Shown here one piece after another: positions 1 through 5,811 of a stretch of 6,045 bases of DNA. The stretch is from assembly GCA_963205465.1 (NCBI GenBank), contig CAUJKG010000017.1:1-6045 (forward strand). Direction: 5' to 3'. Under the pieces are notes generated by a model that saw only the letters and a list, made by a program, of their open reading frames with translations, ran no database searches and had not been told where the DNA came from. The DNA is from Pseudomonadota bacterium. Lineage in GTDB: Bacteria > Pseudomonadota > Alphaproteobacteria > Rhizobiales > Xanthobacteraceae. The stretch's first letter is position 1, and each line of letters begins with the position of its first letter. The position numbers and the translations under genes were made by a program.

Positions 1-576
1 GTCAAGGTGGTCTCGACGCCACGGGTGATGAACCAGGGCAACATCTCGCTCACCGAGAAAGATCTAGACGTCGCGATCCGCGGCGAAGGCTTCTTCCGGG
101 TTACCCTTCCCGACGGACGCATCGCCTTTACCCGCGCGGGCTCGTTCGAACGCGACGATCAGGGCCGCATCGTGACGCCGGAAGGCTATCTGCTCGAACC
201 GCAGATGACGGTTCCGGCGAATGCGACCGGCGTCACCATCAACCAGTCGGGTCAGGTTTCGGTATCGCTGCCGAACCAGACCAATCCGCAGGAAATCGGC
301 CAGATCCAGCTCGCGCGCTTCGTCAATAAGAACGGCCTGCAGCCGATCGGCGACAATCTCTTTCTCGAAACCGCATCGAGCGGCACGCCGCAGCTTTCCA
401 ATCCTGGCATCGACGGCTCCGGCACGCTGCTCCAGCGCAACCTGGAAACCGCGAACGTGAACGCGGTGACCGAAATCTCCGACCTGATCGCGGCCCAGCG
501 CGCCTATTCGATGAACGCGAAGGTCGTCTCGGCCGCGGACGAAATGCTGCAATCCACCGCCAACATGTTGCGCTGA
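1..576 (+). CDS. flgG: Flagellar distal rod protein FlgG (5' end outside window)
   Basis: FlgG forms the distal rod of the flagellar basal body, linking the proximal rod to the hook in the periplasm. The frame is open from base 1, giving 191 residues before the TGA. The family is about 262 residues, so roughly the first 70 are missing to the left. The visible part starts at the family's QGNxxxTxxxLDVAIxGEGFF block (about residues 10-29 here), followed by the LPDGxxAFTRAGSF segment. It ends in the conserved rod/hook C-terminal helix with NVNAVTEISDLIAAQRAYSM and a final AADEMLQ, which mediates axial packing. The flgA Shine-Dalgarno overlaps its stop codon, so the two genes are almost certainly cotranscribed. 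FlgF or FlgE would share parts of this architecture, but the length after the GEGFF block, the exact C-terminus and the following flgA/flgH favour FlgG. The GTG at 7 is an internal codon, not the start. Confidence 0.95.
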   Translation, partial: VKVVSTPRVMNQGNISLTEKDLDVAIRGEGFFRVTLPDGRIAFTRAGSFERDDQGRIVTPEGYLLEPQMTVPANATGVTINQSGQVSVSLPNQTNPQEIGQIQLARFVNKNGLQPIGDNLFLETASSGTPQLSNPGIDGSGTLLQRNLETANVNAVTEISDLIAAQRAYSMNAKVVSAADEMLQSTANMLR

Positions 577-587
577 GGAGAACGGCA

Positions 588-1586
588 ATGAACGGCCTCA
601 AGACAGTCGCTTTCCTCTTCTGCGCCGCGTTCATCACGCTTGGGTCCTTCGCGGCCGGCGCAATGAACACGCCACCCGCATTGAAGGCCGAGGTCACCGT
701 CGATGGCGAGCTCGTACGCATCGGCGACATCCTCGACCATGCCGGTCCGCTCGCCAGCCAGCCGATCTTCCGGGCGCCCGAACTGGGCGGCTCCGGTACG
801 ATCCAGGTGCATCGCGTCATGGAAGCGTTGCGCGCGCACGGCATCCTGGTTTTCGACACCCGCAATCTCACGGAAGTGCTCGTCTCGCGCGCGAGCCGGA
901 GCGTGACGTTGAGCGATCTCGGGCGCGCCATCGCGGAAGCGGCGGCCAAGCGCTACGAAATCGCCAACGCCTCCGATCTGAGCGTGACCTTCGATCCGCA
1001 TATGCGGGCCTTGCAGGTCGAGCCGAGCGTCAACGAAGCGCCGCGCGTTGTCAGCATCGTGGTCGATCAGCGCAACAATCGCTTCGACGCCATCATCGAC
1101 ATGCCGGGCTCGATCACGCTGCGCCGCAATCCACTGCGCATGACCGGCACGCTGGTCGAGACGGTCGAGGTCGTCACCCTCGCCCGCCCGATTTCGCGCG
1201 GCGAGACGATCCGTGAAACCGATCTTGTGACCGAGCGGCTGCCGCGCGCGGATGTCGTGACCGACGCGCTCAGCAAACCCGAACACGTCGTCAATCAGGC
1301 CGCGCGCCGCGCGCTCCGCAACGGCCAGACGCTGCGCGCAGCCGATCTGATGAAACCGCAGATCATCGCCCGCGACGACGCCGTCACCATCGTTTTCCGC
1401 TCCAGGGCGATCACGCTCACGCTGCGCGGCAAGGCCATGGCGAACGGCGCGGAAGGCGAAACCATTGCAGTGCTCAACCCGCAATCCAAACGCACCATCC
1501 AGGCGACCGTGACCGCACCCGGCGTCGTTACCATCAACGATGCGGCAACGCTGAACACCGCATCCATCCCGACCACCACCCGCTAA
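588..1586 (+). CDS. flgA: Flagellar P-ring assembly chaperone FlgA
   Basis: FlgA is a periplasmic chaperone needed for FlgI to polymerise into the P-ring around the rod. The ATG at 588 is preceded by AGGAGA at 576-581 (6-base spacing), which overlaps the flgG stop, so translation is probably coupled. The 332-residue product begins with a Sec-type signal peptide (residues 1 to about 25: a short positive start, a hydrophobic run LKTVAFLFCAAF, then small residues up to AGA). The middle (about 35-190) is the variable N-terminal part. Residues about 195-256 form the SAF-type domain (VVTLARPISRGETIRETDLV, then RRALRNGQTLRAADL). The C-terminal beta-rich part (about 265-317) contains VTIVFRSRAITLTLRGKAMANG, typical of FlgA. 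It is longer than the enterobacterial protein (about 220 residues), as is common for the alphaproteobacterial form. It lies 11 bases after flgG and 33 bases before the flgH ATG. Confidence 0.93.
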   Translation: MNGLKTVAFLFCAAFITLGSFAAGAMNTPPALKAEVTVDGELVRIGDILDHAGPLASQPIFRAPELGGSGTIQVHRVMEALRAHGILVFDTRNLTEVLVSRASRSVTLSDLGRAIAEAAAKRYEIANASDLSVTFDPHMRALQVEPSVNEAPRVVSIVVDQRNNRFDAIIDMPGSITLRRNPLRMTGTLVETVEVVTLARPISRGETIRETDLVTERLPRADVVTDALSKPEHVVNQAARRALRNGQTLRAADLMKPQIIARDDAVTIVFRSRAITLTLRGKAMANGAEGETIAVLNPQSKRTIQATVTAPGVVTINDAATLNTASIPTTTR

Positions 1587-1619
1587 AGCAGTCAGAGTTT
1601 GAAAGAGGAAGTAGCCGTC

Positions 1620-2360
1620 ATGTATCCTGTATTCGTTCGCGCGAGCGCGATGGCGCTTGCCGCGTCGCTCCTCGGCGGTTGCGCCACGGTGGATCGCATT
1701 TCGAACATCACGCAGGCCCCCGCGCTTTCGCCGGTCAACAACCCGACCACGACGCCGAATTATCGTCCGGTTTCCATGCCGATGCCCGAGCCGATACCGG
1801 TCGCTTACAGTCCCAACTCGCTGTGGCGTTCGGGCAGCCGCGCCTTCTTCAAGGATCAGCGCGCGCATCAGATCGGCGACATTCTCACGATCAAGGTGAA
1901 GATCGCGGACAAGGCGCAGCTCGACAACGAAACCAAACGCGACCGCAAGGGGTCGGAAGACTCAGGCATCACCAATTTGTTCGGGCTGACGAAAATTCCG
2001 CTCACCAAACAGGCGATCCCGAACCGCATGCTGACTACGGACTCTACGACCACCAGCGAAGGCAAAGGCAACATCAACCGGCAGGAAATCCTGCAGACGA
2101 ACGTCGCGGCGGTCGTCACGCAGGTGCTGCCGAACGGCAACCTCGTGATCGAAGGCAAGCAGGAGGTTCGCGTCAATTTCGAAATGCGCGAACTGATCGT
2201 CGCTGGCATCGTGCGGCCGGAAGACATCGAGGCCGACAACACGCTCGACTCGCAGAAGATCGCGCAGGCGCGCATCTCGTATGGCGGCCGCGGCCAGATC
2301 ACCGACGTCCAGCAGCCGCGCTGGGGCCAGCAGCTCTTCGAGCATCTGATGCCGTTCTAG
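1620..2360 (+). CDS. flgH: Flagellar L-ring lipoprotein FlgH
   Basis: FlgH forms the L-ring bushing in the outer membrane through which the rod passes. The ATG at 1620 is chosen because it gives a compact lipoprotein signal (residues 1-20, ending LLGG before Cys21, the predicted lipidated residue) and has AGAGGAA at 1604-1610 with 9-base spacing. An in-frame TTG at 1599 would add seven charged residues ahead of the signal and is unlikely. The 246-residue mature-plus-signal length fits the family. FlgH signatures include SLWR and the AFFKDQRAHQIGDILTI block (about 68-91), LPNGNLVIEGKQEVRVNFE (about 170-188), and the C-terminal YGGRGQITDVQQPRWGQQLFEHLMPF (221-246), which ends as FlgH proteins usually do. 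It is the last gene before a strong terminator, so it closes the flgG-flgA-flgH transcription unit. Confidence 0.96.
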   Translation: MYPVFVRASAMALAASLLGGCATVDRISNITQAPALSPVNNPTTTPNYRPVSMPMPEPIPVAYSPNSLWRSGSRAFFKDQRAHQIGDILTIKVKIADKAQLDNETKRDRKGSEDSGITNLFGLTKIPLTKQAIPNRMLTTDSTTTSEGKGNINRQEILQTNVAAVVTQVLPNGNLVIEGKQEVRVNFEMRELIVAGIVRPEDIEADNTLDSQKIAQARISYGGRGQITDVQQPRWGQQLFEHLMPF

Positions 2361-2417
2361 CGCCGGGGCACGATTTCGTTTCGCGCAGCACTCCCCAACC
2401 AGACGCGCGAAGCGTAA

Positions 2418-2452
2418 GCCGGCCTGAAAAGCTCCCCCTGTCGGCCGGCCTG
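2418..2452. repeat. Short direct/inverted repeat GCCGGCCTG x2 before the terminator
   Basis: GCCGGCCTG occurs at 2418-2426 and again at 2444-2452. Because GCCGGC is self-complementary, the copies can also pair with each other as a 7-bp stem (2418-2424 with 2443-2449, 18-base loop) just upstream of the main terminator hairpin. It could add 3'-end structure to the flgH mRNA, or it may simply reflect GC-rich intergenic sequence. Confidence 0.35.
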
Positions 2453-2454
2453 TA

Positions 2455-2485
2455 ACGGCCCCCGCTGCTCCCCGGCGGGGGCCGT
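2455..2485 (+). terminator. Rho-independent-type terminator after flgH
   Basis: A perfect 11-bp inverted repeat (ACGGCCCCCGC at 2455-2465 and GCGGGGGCCGT at 2475-2485) encloses a 9-base loop. It is followed by a pyrimidine-rich tail (ATCCTTTCTTGTTCC) rather than a pure T-run. It lies 95 bases after the flgH stop and before the next gene, so it most likely ends the flgG-flgA-flgH transcript. The reverse strand lacks a T-rich tail, so I call it for + transcription. Confidence 0.75.
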
Positions 2486-2582
2486 ATCCTTTCTTGTTCC
2501 CGCGGCGGGTTAGGCAACGCTCTGTTTACCCGGAACGTGGAGTCTGCCGTTCCTGTATTCGTAGTTGCGTAAGGGACGGCAC

Positions 2583-2783
2583 ATGAAAGAGCGGGACGAC
2601 AACGCCAACTATCTTTTTCGCTTTCTCGATTATCGCAATCACGTGCTGAAAGCGCAGCTTGAGAAATGCGTTGATGACGCCGACGCCAATACGCGCGGCA
2701 AGCTCCGGCGCGGCAATTTCGGTGCGATCGAGGTCTGGCGCGACGACCGCTTCGTCGGCCGCTGGGAAAAGACCGAGAACTAA
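2583..2783 (+). CDS. Small hypothetical protein, 66 residues
   Basis: I do not recognise this protein. The ATG at 2583 has AAGGGA at 2571-2576 with 6-base spacing, which favours it over an in-frame TTG at 2565. The product is soluble-looking and highly charged, with no signal peptide or membrane helix. An N-terminal half predicted helical (about 8-30, YLFRFLDYRNHVLKAQLEKC) has one cysteine (Cys29). It is followed by a basic stretch GKLRRGNFG (about 39-47) and a short aromatic/basic end, VWRDDRFVGRW (51-61). It follows the flgH terminator, so it needs its own promoter; I could not identify a convincing one. Codon use matches its neighbours and the Shine-Dalgarno is good, which together support a real gene. 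Its role cannot be stated; the basic and aromatic C-terminus would allow nucleic-acid or protein binding, but that is speculation. Confidence 0.65.
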   Translation: MKERDDNANYLFRFLDYRNHVLKAQLEKCVDDADANTRGKLRRGNFGAIEVWRDDRFVGRWEKTEN

Positions 2784-2797
2784 ACCGCCCTCCTGAT

Positions 2798-2822
2798 GGA
2801 ACTTGTTCCCCCACGGATCGTT
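2798..2822 (+). promoter_or_regulatory. EcfG-type (general stress response) promoter before the oxidoreductase
   Basis: GGAAC at 2798-2802 and CGTT at 2819-2822 are separated by exactly 16 bases. This is the known consensus for the alphaproteobacterial general stress response sigma factor EcfG (GGAAC-N16/17-CGTT). It lies 8 bases before the GTG start of the FAD oxidoreductase, on the correct strand. I found no other such pair in the window on either strand. The expected transcription start (about 6-9 bases after the -10) falls at or next to the GTG at 2831. Confidence 0.65.
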
Positions 2823-2830
2823 CTGATGCC

Positions 2831-4042
2831 GTGGCAAGCGAGCAACCGACCGAAGGCGTAAGCGTCTGGGAGACGTTACGGCCGGATTTTCCAGTTCAAT
2901 CGCTGCAGTCGGACCTGCGCACCGAAGTTCTCGTGATCGGCGCGGGCGTCAGCGGCGCGCTGGTTGCGCAAGCCTTAAGCGCGCAAGGCCGCGACGTCGC
3001 CGTCATCGACAAGAACGCACCCGGCGACGGCTCGACCGCGGCCAGCACCTGCCTGCTGCTTTTCGAGATCGACAACCCGCTGACCGTCCTCGTCGACAAG
3101 ATCGGCAAGGAGAAAGCCGCACGCGTCTGGCAGCGCTCGTTTCGCGCCATGCAAAATCTCACGGAGAAAGTGCGGGCACTCGACATCGATTGTGACTACG
3201 CCCTGCGCGATGCGCTGCTCCTCCCCGGCAAGATCCTTGGGCCCGCCGGGCTACGGCGCGAATGCGAAGCGCGTGCGGCGCTCGGACTCGAGTCGCGGAT
3301 CGTAGAGCGCGAAGAACTGCTGCGCGAGTTCGGCATCGACCGCCCCTGCGCGATCCTTTCCGGCAACTCCGCCGAAGCGCATCCGGTGAAACTCGCGCTC
3401 GGCGTGCTGCGCCGCGCGCAAGCGCAAGGCGCGAAGATTTTCTCTCCGGTCGAAGCCGCTTCAATCGAGACAGGAGAGAAATATGCCATCGTCACGACAA
3501 GCAACGGCCATCGCATCACTGCGGACTTCGTCGTGTTCTGTTGCGGCTATCAGCTTCCCGAATTTCTTTCCGTGAAGCGCCATCAGATCGTTTCGACCTG
3601 GGCCGCCGCTACAAAACCGCAACCGCAAAACCTCTGGCCGTCGAAGGCGATGATTTGGGAAGCCGCTGATCCCTATCTCTATATACGCACGACGCCGGAA
3701 GGCCGCGTGCTGATCGGCGGCGAAGACGAAGAGCACAACGACAATGCGCGGCGCATCAAGCGCACGCCCGCCAAACTCGAACGCTTTCGCAGCAAGCTAA
3801 GCCTGCTGATGCCGCAACTCGATTTCGAGGTGGACTTTGCCTGGTCCGGCGCATTTGGTTCGTCCTCGACCGGATTGCCGATGATCGGCAACGTGCCGGA
3901 CATGCCGCGCGTCTGTGCAGTGCTCGGCTTCGGCGGCAACGGCACGACCTATGCGCAGATCGCCGCCGAAATGATTGCCAACGCACTCGGCGGAAAAGCG
4001 GAGCCCGACATTGACCTCTTCGCGTTCGGTGAAAACGATTAG
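2831..4042 (+). CDS. DAO-family FAD-dependent oxidoreductase
   Basis: This is a 403-residue flavoprotein of the D-amino-acid oxidase/glycine oxidase (DAO) fold, which oxidises C-N bonds of amino acids or amines using FAD. The substrate cannot be told from the sequence. The Rossmann motif VIGAGVSGA has Gly37, Gly39 and Gly42, and Asp60 at the end of the second strand (VAVIDK) suits the FAD ribose. GDGSTAAST (65-73) follows where DAO enzymes have their second FAD contact. The C-terminal part has WSGAFGSSSTGLPMIG (338-353) and GFGGNGTTYAQIAAEMI (366-382), the usual DAO closing motifs. There is no signal peptide, so it is probably cytoplasmic. GTG at 2831 is the only start codon between the upstream stop and the FAD motif that leaves room for the fold; no clear Shine-Dalgarno precedes it. 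The EcfG-type promoter directly upstream suggests stress induction. It is not a flagellar protein and interrupts the flagellar cluster. Confidence 0.85.
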   Translation: MASEQPTEGVSVWETLRPDFPVQSLQSDLRTEVLVIGAGVSGALVAQALSAQGRDVAVIDKNAPGDGSTAASTCLLLFEIDNPLTVLVDKIGKEKAARVWQRSFRAMQNLTEKVRALDIDCDYALRDALLLPGKILGPAGLRRECEARAALGLESRIVEREELLREFGIDRPCAILSGNSAEAHPVKLALGVLRRAQAQGAKIFSPVEAASIETGEKYAIVTTSNGHRITADFVVFCCGYQLPEFLSVKRHQIVSTWAAATKPQPQNLWPSKAMIWEAADPYLYIRTTPEGRVLIGGEDEEHNDNARRIKRTPAKLERFRSKLSLLMPQLDFEVDFAWSGAFGSSSTGLPMIGNVPDMPRVCAVLGFGGNGTTYAQIAAEMIANALGGKAEPDIDLFAFGEND

Positions 4043-4103
4043 GCCGTTTGACAATCCACCGCCGGCGTCGCCCACTTCACGCGACGACGCGCCGGAGAGT
4101 CGC

Positions 4104-4475
4104 ATGAGCCAGTATGAACGATATGACGATGAAGCCCCCGCTCCGCGGCGCGGCCCCTCTTTCGTCACACTGTTCATCGGCAAGGTATTGCTGCTCGCGC
4201 TGACGATCGTAATCGTCTGGCTGCTTTACGGCTACCTCTTTGCCTTCCAGCTCGACTTCCTCGGCTGGGCCTATACCAAGCTGCAACCGCTCACGATCCA
4301 GCTCTATGCGCTGGTCGATAATTATTTCCCCGATACCGTGCGCTATAAATTCCGCGCGGCGATCACCGACGATCTCGGGCAACGCGCGCTGTTTCTCTTG
4401 CTGCTGACGGCCGCGGTCGAGCTGACGCTCTATTGCTTCTTCCGCCTGCTGAAATCGATCTTCGTCCGGCGCTAG
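4104..4475 (+). CDS. Small inner-membrane protein with two predicted helices
   Basis: I do not recognise this 123-residue protein. ATG 4104 is preceded by GGAGA at 4094-4098 (5-base spacing). The reading frame stays open further upstream into the oxidoreductase gene, but that extension lacks a ribosome-binding site. The N-terminus (1-19) is hydrophilic and charged, with an RR at 15-16. The first membrane helix is about 20-47 (FVTLFIGKVLLLALTIVIVWLLYGYLF). An amphipathic, aromatic-rich loop follows (48-94, with two Tyr-Phe/Tyr-Lys stretches). The second helix is about 95-116 (ALFLLLLTAAVELTLYCFFRLL), and a basic tail KSIFVRR closes it. The positive-inside pattern puts both termini in the cytoplasm and the loop in the periplasm. 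It starts 61 bases after the oxidoreductase, so the two are probably cotranscribed, and it converges on the reverse-strand gene ending at 4498 with only 22 bases between. Confidence 0.72.
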   Translation: MSQYERYDDEAPAPRRGPSFVTLFIGKVLLLALTIVIVWLLYGYLFAFQLDFLGWAYTKLQPLTIQLYALVDNYFPDTVRYKFRAAITDDLGQRALFLLLLTAAVELTLYCFFRLLKSIFVRR

Positions 4476-4497
4476 AGCAAGCCTGCGCGCGAACCGT

Positions 4498-4779
4498 TCA
4501 ATTCCACCGCGGCTGCGCGATGATGATGAAAAGCGCGAATAGCGCGAAGGCAAGCCCCGGCAGCGCGAGGATCAGCAGAAGCAGAATGGCGAGCACGCGG
4601 TTGTCGTTCTTATAGGCGATAATGCCACCGACGAGCGAAAGCGCAGCGCCGCCAAGCAGCGCGAGCCAAAGCGCGATATTGAAGGAAGAGACCGTGCCGT
4701 CCGACACGCCCCAAAAGAAAAAGAAAGCGATGCCGGCCGCAACAAGCGCATCGAACGCGATGAGCAGCCGGATCAACAA
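4498..4779 (-). CDS. Small membrane protein, three predicted helices, TTG start
   Basis: A 93-residue, very hydrophobic protein of unknown function. Predicted helices lie at about 3-25 (with the run AFFFFWG), 34-56 and 61-88, with short charged turns (SDGTVSSFN at 26-34, KNDNR at 57-61) and a short PRWN tail. No ATG or GTG in frame would keep the first helix. TTG at 4779 (or the adjacent TTG at 4776) is therefore the likely start, three bases after the dksA stop, with GGGACGAG (4793-4786) inside the dksA 3' end as a weak ribosome-binding site. This argues for translational coupling to dksA. The intact pattern of three helices joined by short turns supports a real gene despite the rare start. 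No enzyme or transport motif is visible. Confidence 0.7.
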   Translation of the reverse strand: MLIRLLIAFDALVAAGIAFFFFWGVSDGTVSSFNIALWLALLGGAALSLVGGIIAYKNDNRVLAILLLLILALPGLAFALFALFIIIAQPRWN

Positions 4780-4782
4780 GCG

Positions 4783-5196
4783 CTACTCGTCCCGATAGAC
4801 TTTCTCGCGCCGCTCATGACGCTCCTGCGCTTCGATCGAAAGCGTCGCGATCGGACGCGCTTCGAGCCGCTTCAGCGAAATCGGATCGCCGGTCTCGACG
4901 CAGTAGCCGTAGGTGCCGTCTTCGATCCGCTCGAGCGCGGCGTCGATCTTCGCGATCAGCTTGCGCTGCCGGTCGCGCGCGCGCAGTTCGATCGCGCGGT
5001 CGGTTTCCGACGAGGCGCGATCGGCAAGATCGGGATGATTGACGTTTTCTTCCTGCAGATGCTGCAGCGTCTGCTTGGCTTCGCGAAGGATGTCATCGCG
5101 CCAGCGCAACAGCTTCAGCCGGAAATATTCCTTCTGCCGCTCGTTCATGAATGGCTCGTCCTCGGAAGGACGATAGTTGTCGAGCAACACAACCAT
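4783..5196 (-). CDS. dksA: DksA-family RNA polymerase-binding transcription factor (one-cysteine type)
   Basis: DksA binds in the secondary channel of RNA polymerase and, with ppGpp, adjusts transcription from rRNA and other promoters in the stringent response. The 137-residue product has the long coiled-coil hairpin (about 18-93). Its tip carries DLADRA (Asp56, Asp59, Ala61), matching the DxxDxA tip essential in E. coli DksA. The distal part YGYCVETGDPISLKRLEARPIATLSIEAQERHERREKVY is the zinc-finger region, but only Cys99 of the usual four cysteines remains; the other three positions are Thr102, Ser120 and Ala123. Such cysteine-poor DksA is known in alphaproteobacteria. The ATG at 5196 has AGGGGA at 5210-5205 with 8-base spacing. 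It lies downstream of fliX in the same orientation and upstream of a coupled membrane-protein gene. DksA is known to affect flagellar genes in several bacteria; a link here is inferred from position only. Confidence 0.95.
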   Translation of the reverse strand: MVVLLDNYRPSEDEPFMNERQKEYFRLKLLRWRDDILREAKQTLQHLQEENVNHPDLADRASSETDRAIELRARDRQRKLIAKIDAALERIEDGTYGYCVETGDPISLKRLEARPIATLSIEAQERHERREKVYRDE

Positions 5197-5271
5197 GCAA
5201 ATGGTCCCCTAACGCTTTGTCCCTGGCAGTCTTCTGCGAGGCTTATACTGCCTCGTCCGAATTGGGCGGGG

Positions 5272-5300
5272 CTTATAGCGATGTCATCCGCCCCCAGCAA
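5272..5300 (-). promoter_or_regulatory. Candidate housekeeping promoter for dksA
   Basis: On the reverse strand, TTGCTG (5300-5295) and TATAAG (5277-5272) are separated by 17 bases, a fair sigma-70-type pair with a good -10 and a poor -35. Transcription would start near 5265, giving a leader of about 70 bases before the dksA ATG. A second TATAAG lies 30 bases closer to dksA (5247-5242) but has no -35 at a proper distance. dksA might equally be read through from fliX. Confidence 0.35.
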
Positions 5301-5312
5301 TGGGTAGGCGGA
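5287..5312. repeat. Hairpin-forming inverted repeat between fliX and dksA
   Basis: TCCGCC (5287-5292) pairs with GGCGGA (5307-5312), and the inner CCCA (5293-5296) pairs with TGGG (5301-5304) around the tetraloop GCAA. Only two bases (TA, 5305-5306) bulge. The 10-bp stem has no T-run on either side, so it is not a classical terminator. It overlaps the -35 of the candidate dksA promoter and may be an operator, a processing site in a fliX-dksA mRNA, or a weak terminator. Confidence 0.4.
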
Positions 5313-5366
5313 CAGGCGATAGGTCGGGAACGTGACGCGGGAATTACGAGGCCGGCGAAGGGCGGC

Positions 5367-5786
5367 TCAGGCCGCTTTTGGCATGCGTTTCGCGATCTCC
5401 ACGGCTACGCGGAGCTCGATTTCGCCCAAAACATCGTCGAGGCCGGGGGTTCCACTCTTTTCTGTGAGTTCCCCGAGCATGTCCTGCAACTTGGCGAGTG
5501 TGGTTGTCCTGAGGTCGGCACTCAGAAGTTCCGCCTTCAGTTCGTCGAGAAGGTCGAGCGCCGACCTGCCCCGCCGCGCAAAACGTTTGCGCCGCTCGCC
5601 GGCATCTTCGAAGCCCTGGAGCGCCAATAGCGTGTCGAGCCCGCCGATGCCGGACGCCGCTTGCGCACCTTGCGGACGCGCCGCGGCAGCAGACTCGCCG
5701 AGCGAGAACCCGCCGGAAGCCGCCGTCCGCCTCGTGCCCGAGGACGAAGACGTGCCGTTGGTCTGGTTCGGGCCATAGATGCGCAT
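5367..5786 (-). CDS. fliX: Flagellar assembly regulator FliX
   Basis: FliX is an alphaproteobacterial regulator that senses completion of the early basal body and controls the sigma-54 activator FlbD (known from Caulobacter crescentus). The 139-residue length fits the family. It has the conserved N-terminus MRIYGPN, a low-complexity Ser/Ala/Gly-rich linker (about 10-45), and then the helical core: GLDTLLALQGFEDAGERRKRFARRG (about 49-73), LDLLDELKAELL (77-88) and the C-terminal DDVLGEIELRVAVEIAKRM (117-135). The ATG at 5786 is the only start that keeps MRIYGPN. Upstream there is only a weak GGCGG stretch instead of a true Shine-Dalgarno, and the CtrA box ends only 26 bases before the ATG, so the mRNA leader must be very short or absent. 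fliX is divergent from flgI, the same arrangement as reported in Caulobacter. Confidence 0.92.
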   Translation of the reverse strand: MRIYGPNQTNGTSSSSGTRRTAASGGFSLGESAAAARPQGAQAASGIGGLDTLLALQGFEDAGERRKRFARRGRSALDLLDELKAELLSADLRTTTLAKLQDMLGELTEKSGTPGLDDVLGEIELRVAVEIAKRMPKAA

Positions 5787-5811
5787 GCCGCCGAGGTTCG
5801 TCCCACTATGG

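Noticed and set aside
504..1868. A long reverse-strand open frame (454 codons) across flgA and flgH.
   Set aside because: It is antisense to two well-conserved flagellar genes, is rich in Arg/Gly/Asp/Ala as expected for shadow frames in GC-rich DNA, and shows no recognisable domain.
2532..2553. GGAACG...CGTTCC inverted repeat upstream of the 66-residue gene, considered as an EcfG promoter.
   Set aside because: GGAAC and CGTT are only 11 bases apart, not 16-17. It remains a 6-bp inverted repeat with no supported role.
2798..2809. GGAACTTGTTCC palindrome, considered as a LexA-type operator.
   Set aside because: The alphaproteobacterial LexA box is GTTC-N7-GTTC, and no such pair is present; the nearest second GTTC is 11 bases away. 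The GGAAC half is better explained by the EcfG promoter.
4476..4497. Searched the 22-base gap between convergent genes for a bidirectional terminator.
   Set aside because: No hairpin of useful length or T-run is visible there or within about 30 bases on either side.
5362..5379. GCGGC-TCAG-GCCGC followed by TTTT, resembling a + strand intrinsic terminator.
   Set aside because: The stem is only 5 bp, it spans the last codons and stop of fliX, and no + strand gene ends there. On the fliX strand it has no T-run.
5378..5394. A second sigma-54-like sequence (TTGGCATGCGTTTCGCG, GG-N10-GC) on the + strand inside the 3' end of fliX.
   Set aside because: It lies within conserved fliX codons (AKRMPK), points antisense into fliX, has three mismatches to the consensus, and has no gene downstream on that strand. 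Most likely a coding coincidence.
4816..5630. Overlapping + strand open frames across dksA and the fliX 3' end.
   Set aside because: They overlap conserved dksA and fliX on the opposite strand, have no convincing ribosome-binding sites and resemble no protein family.
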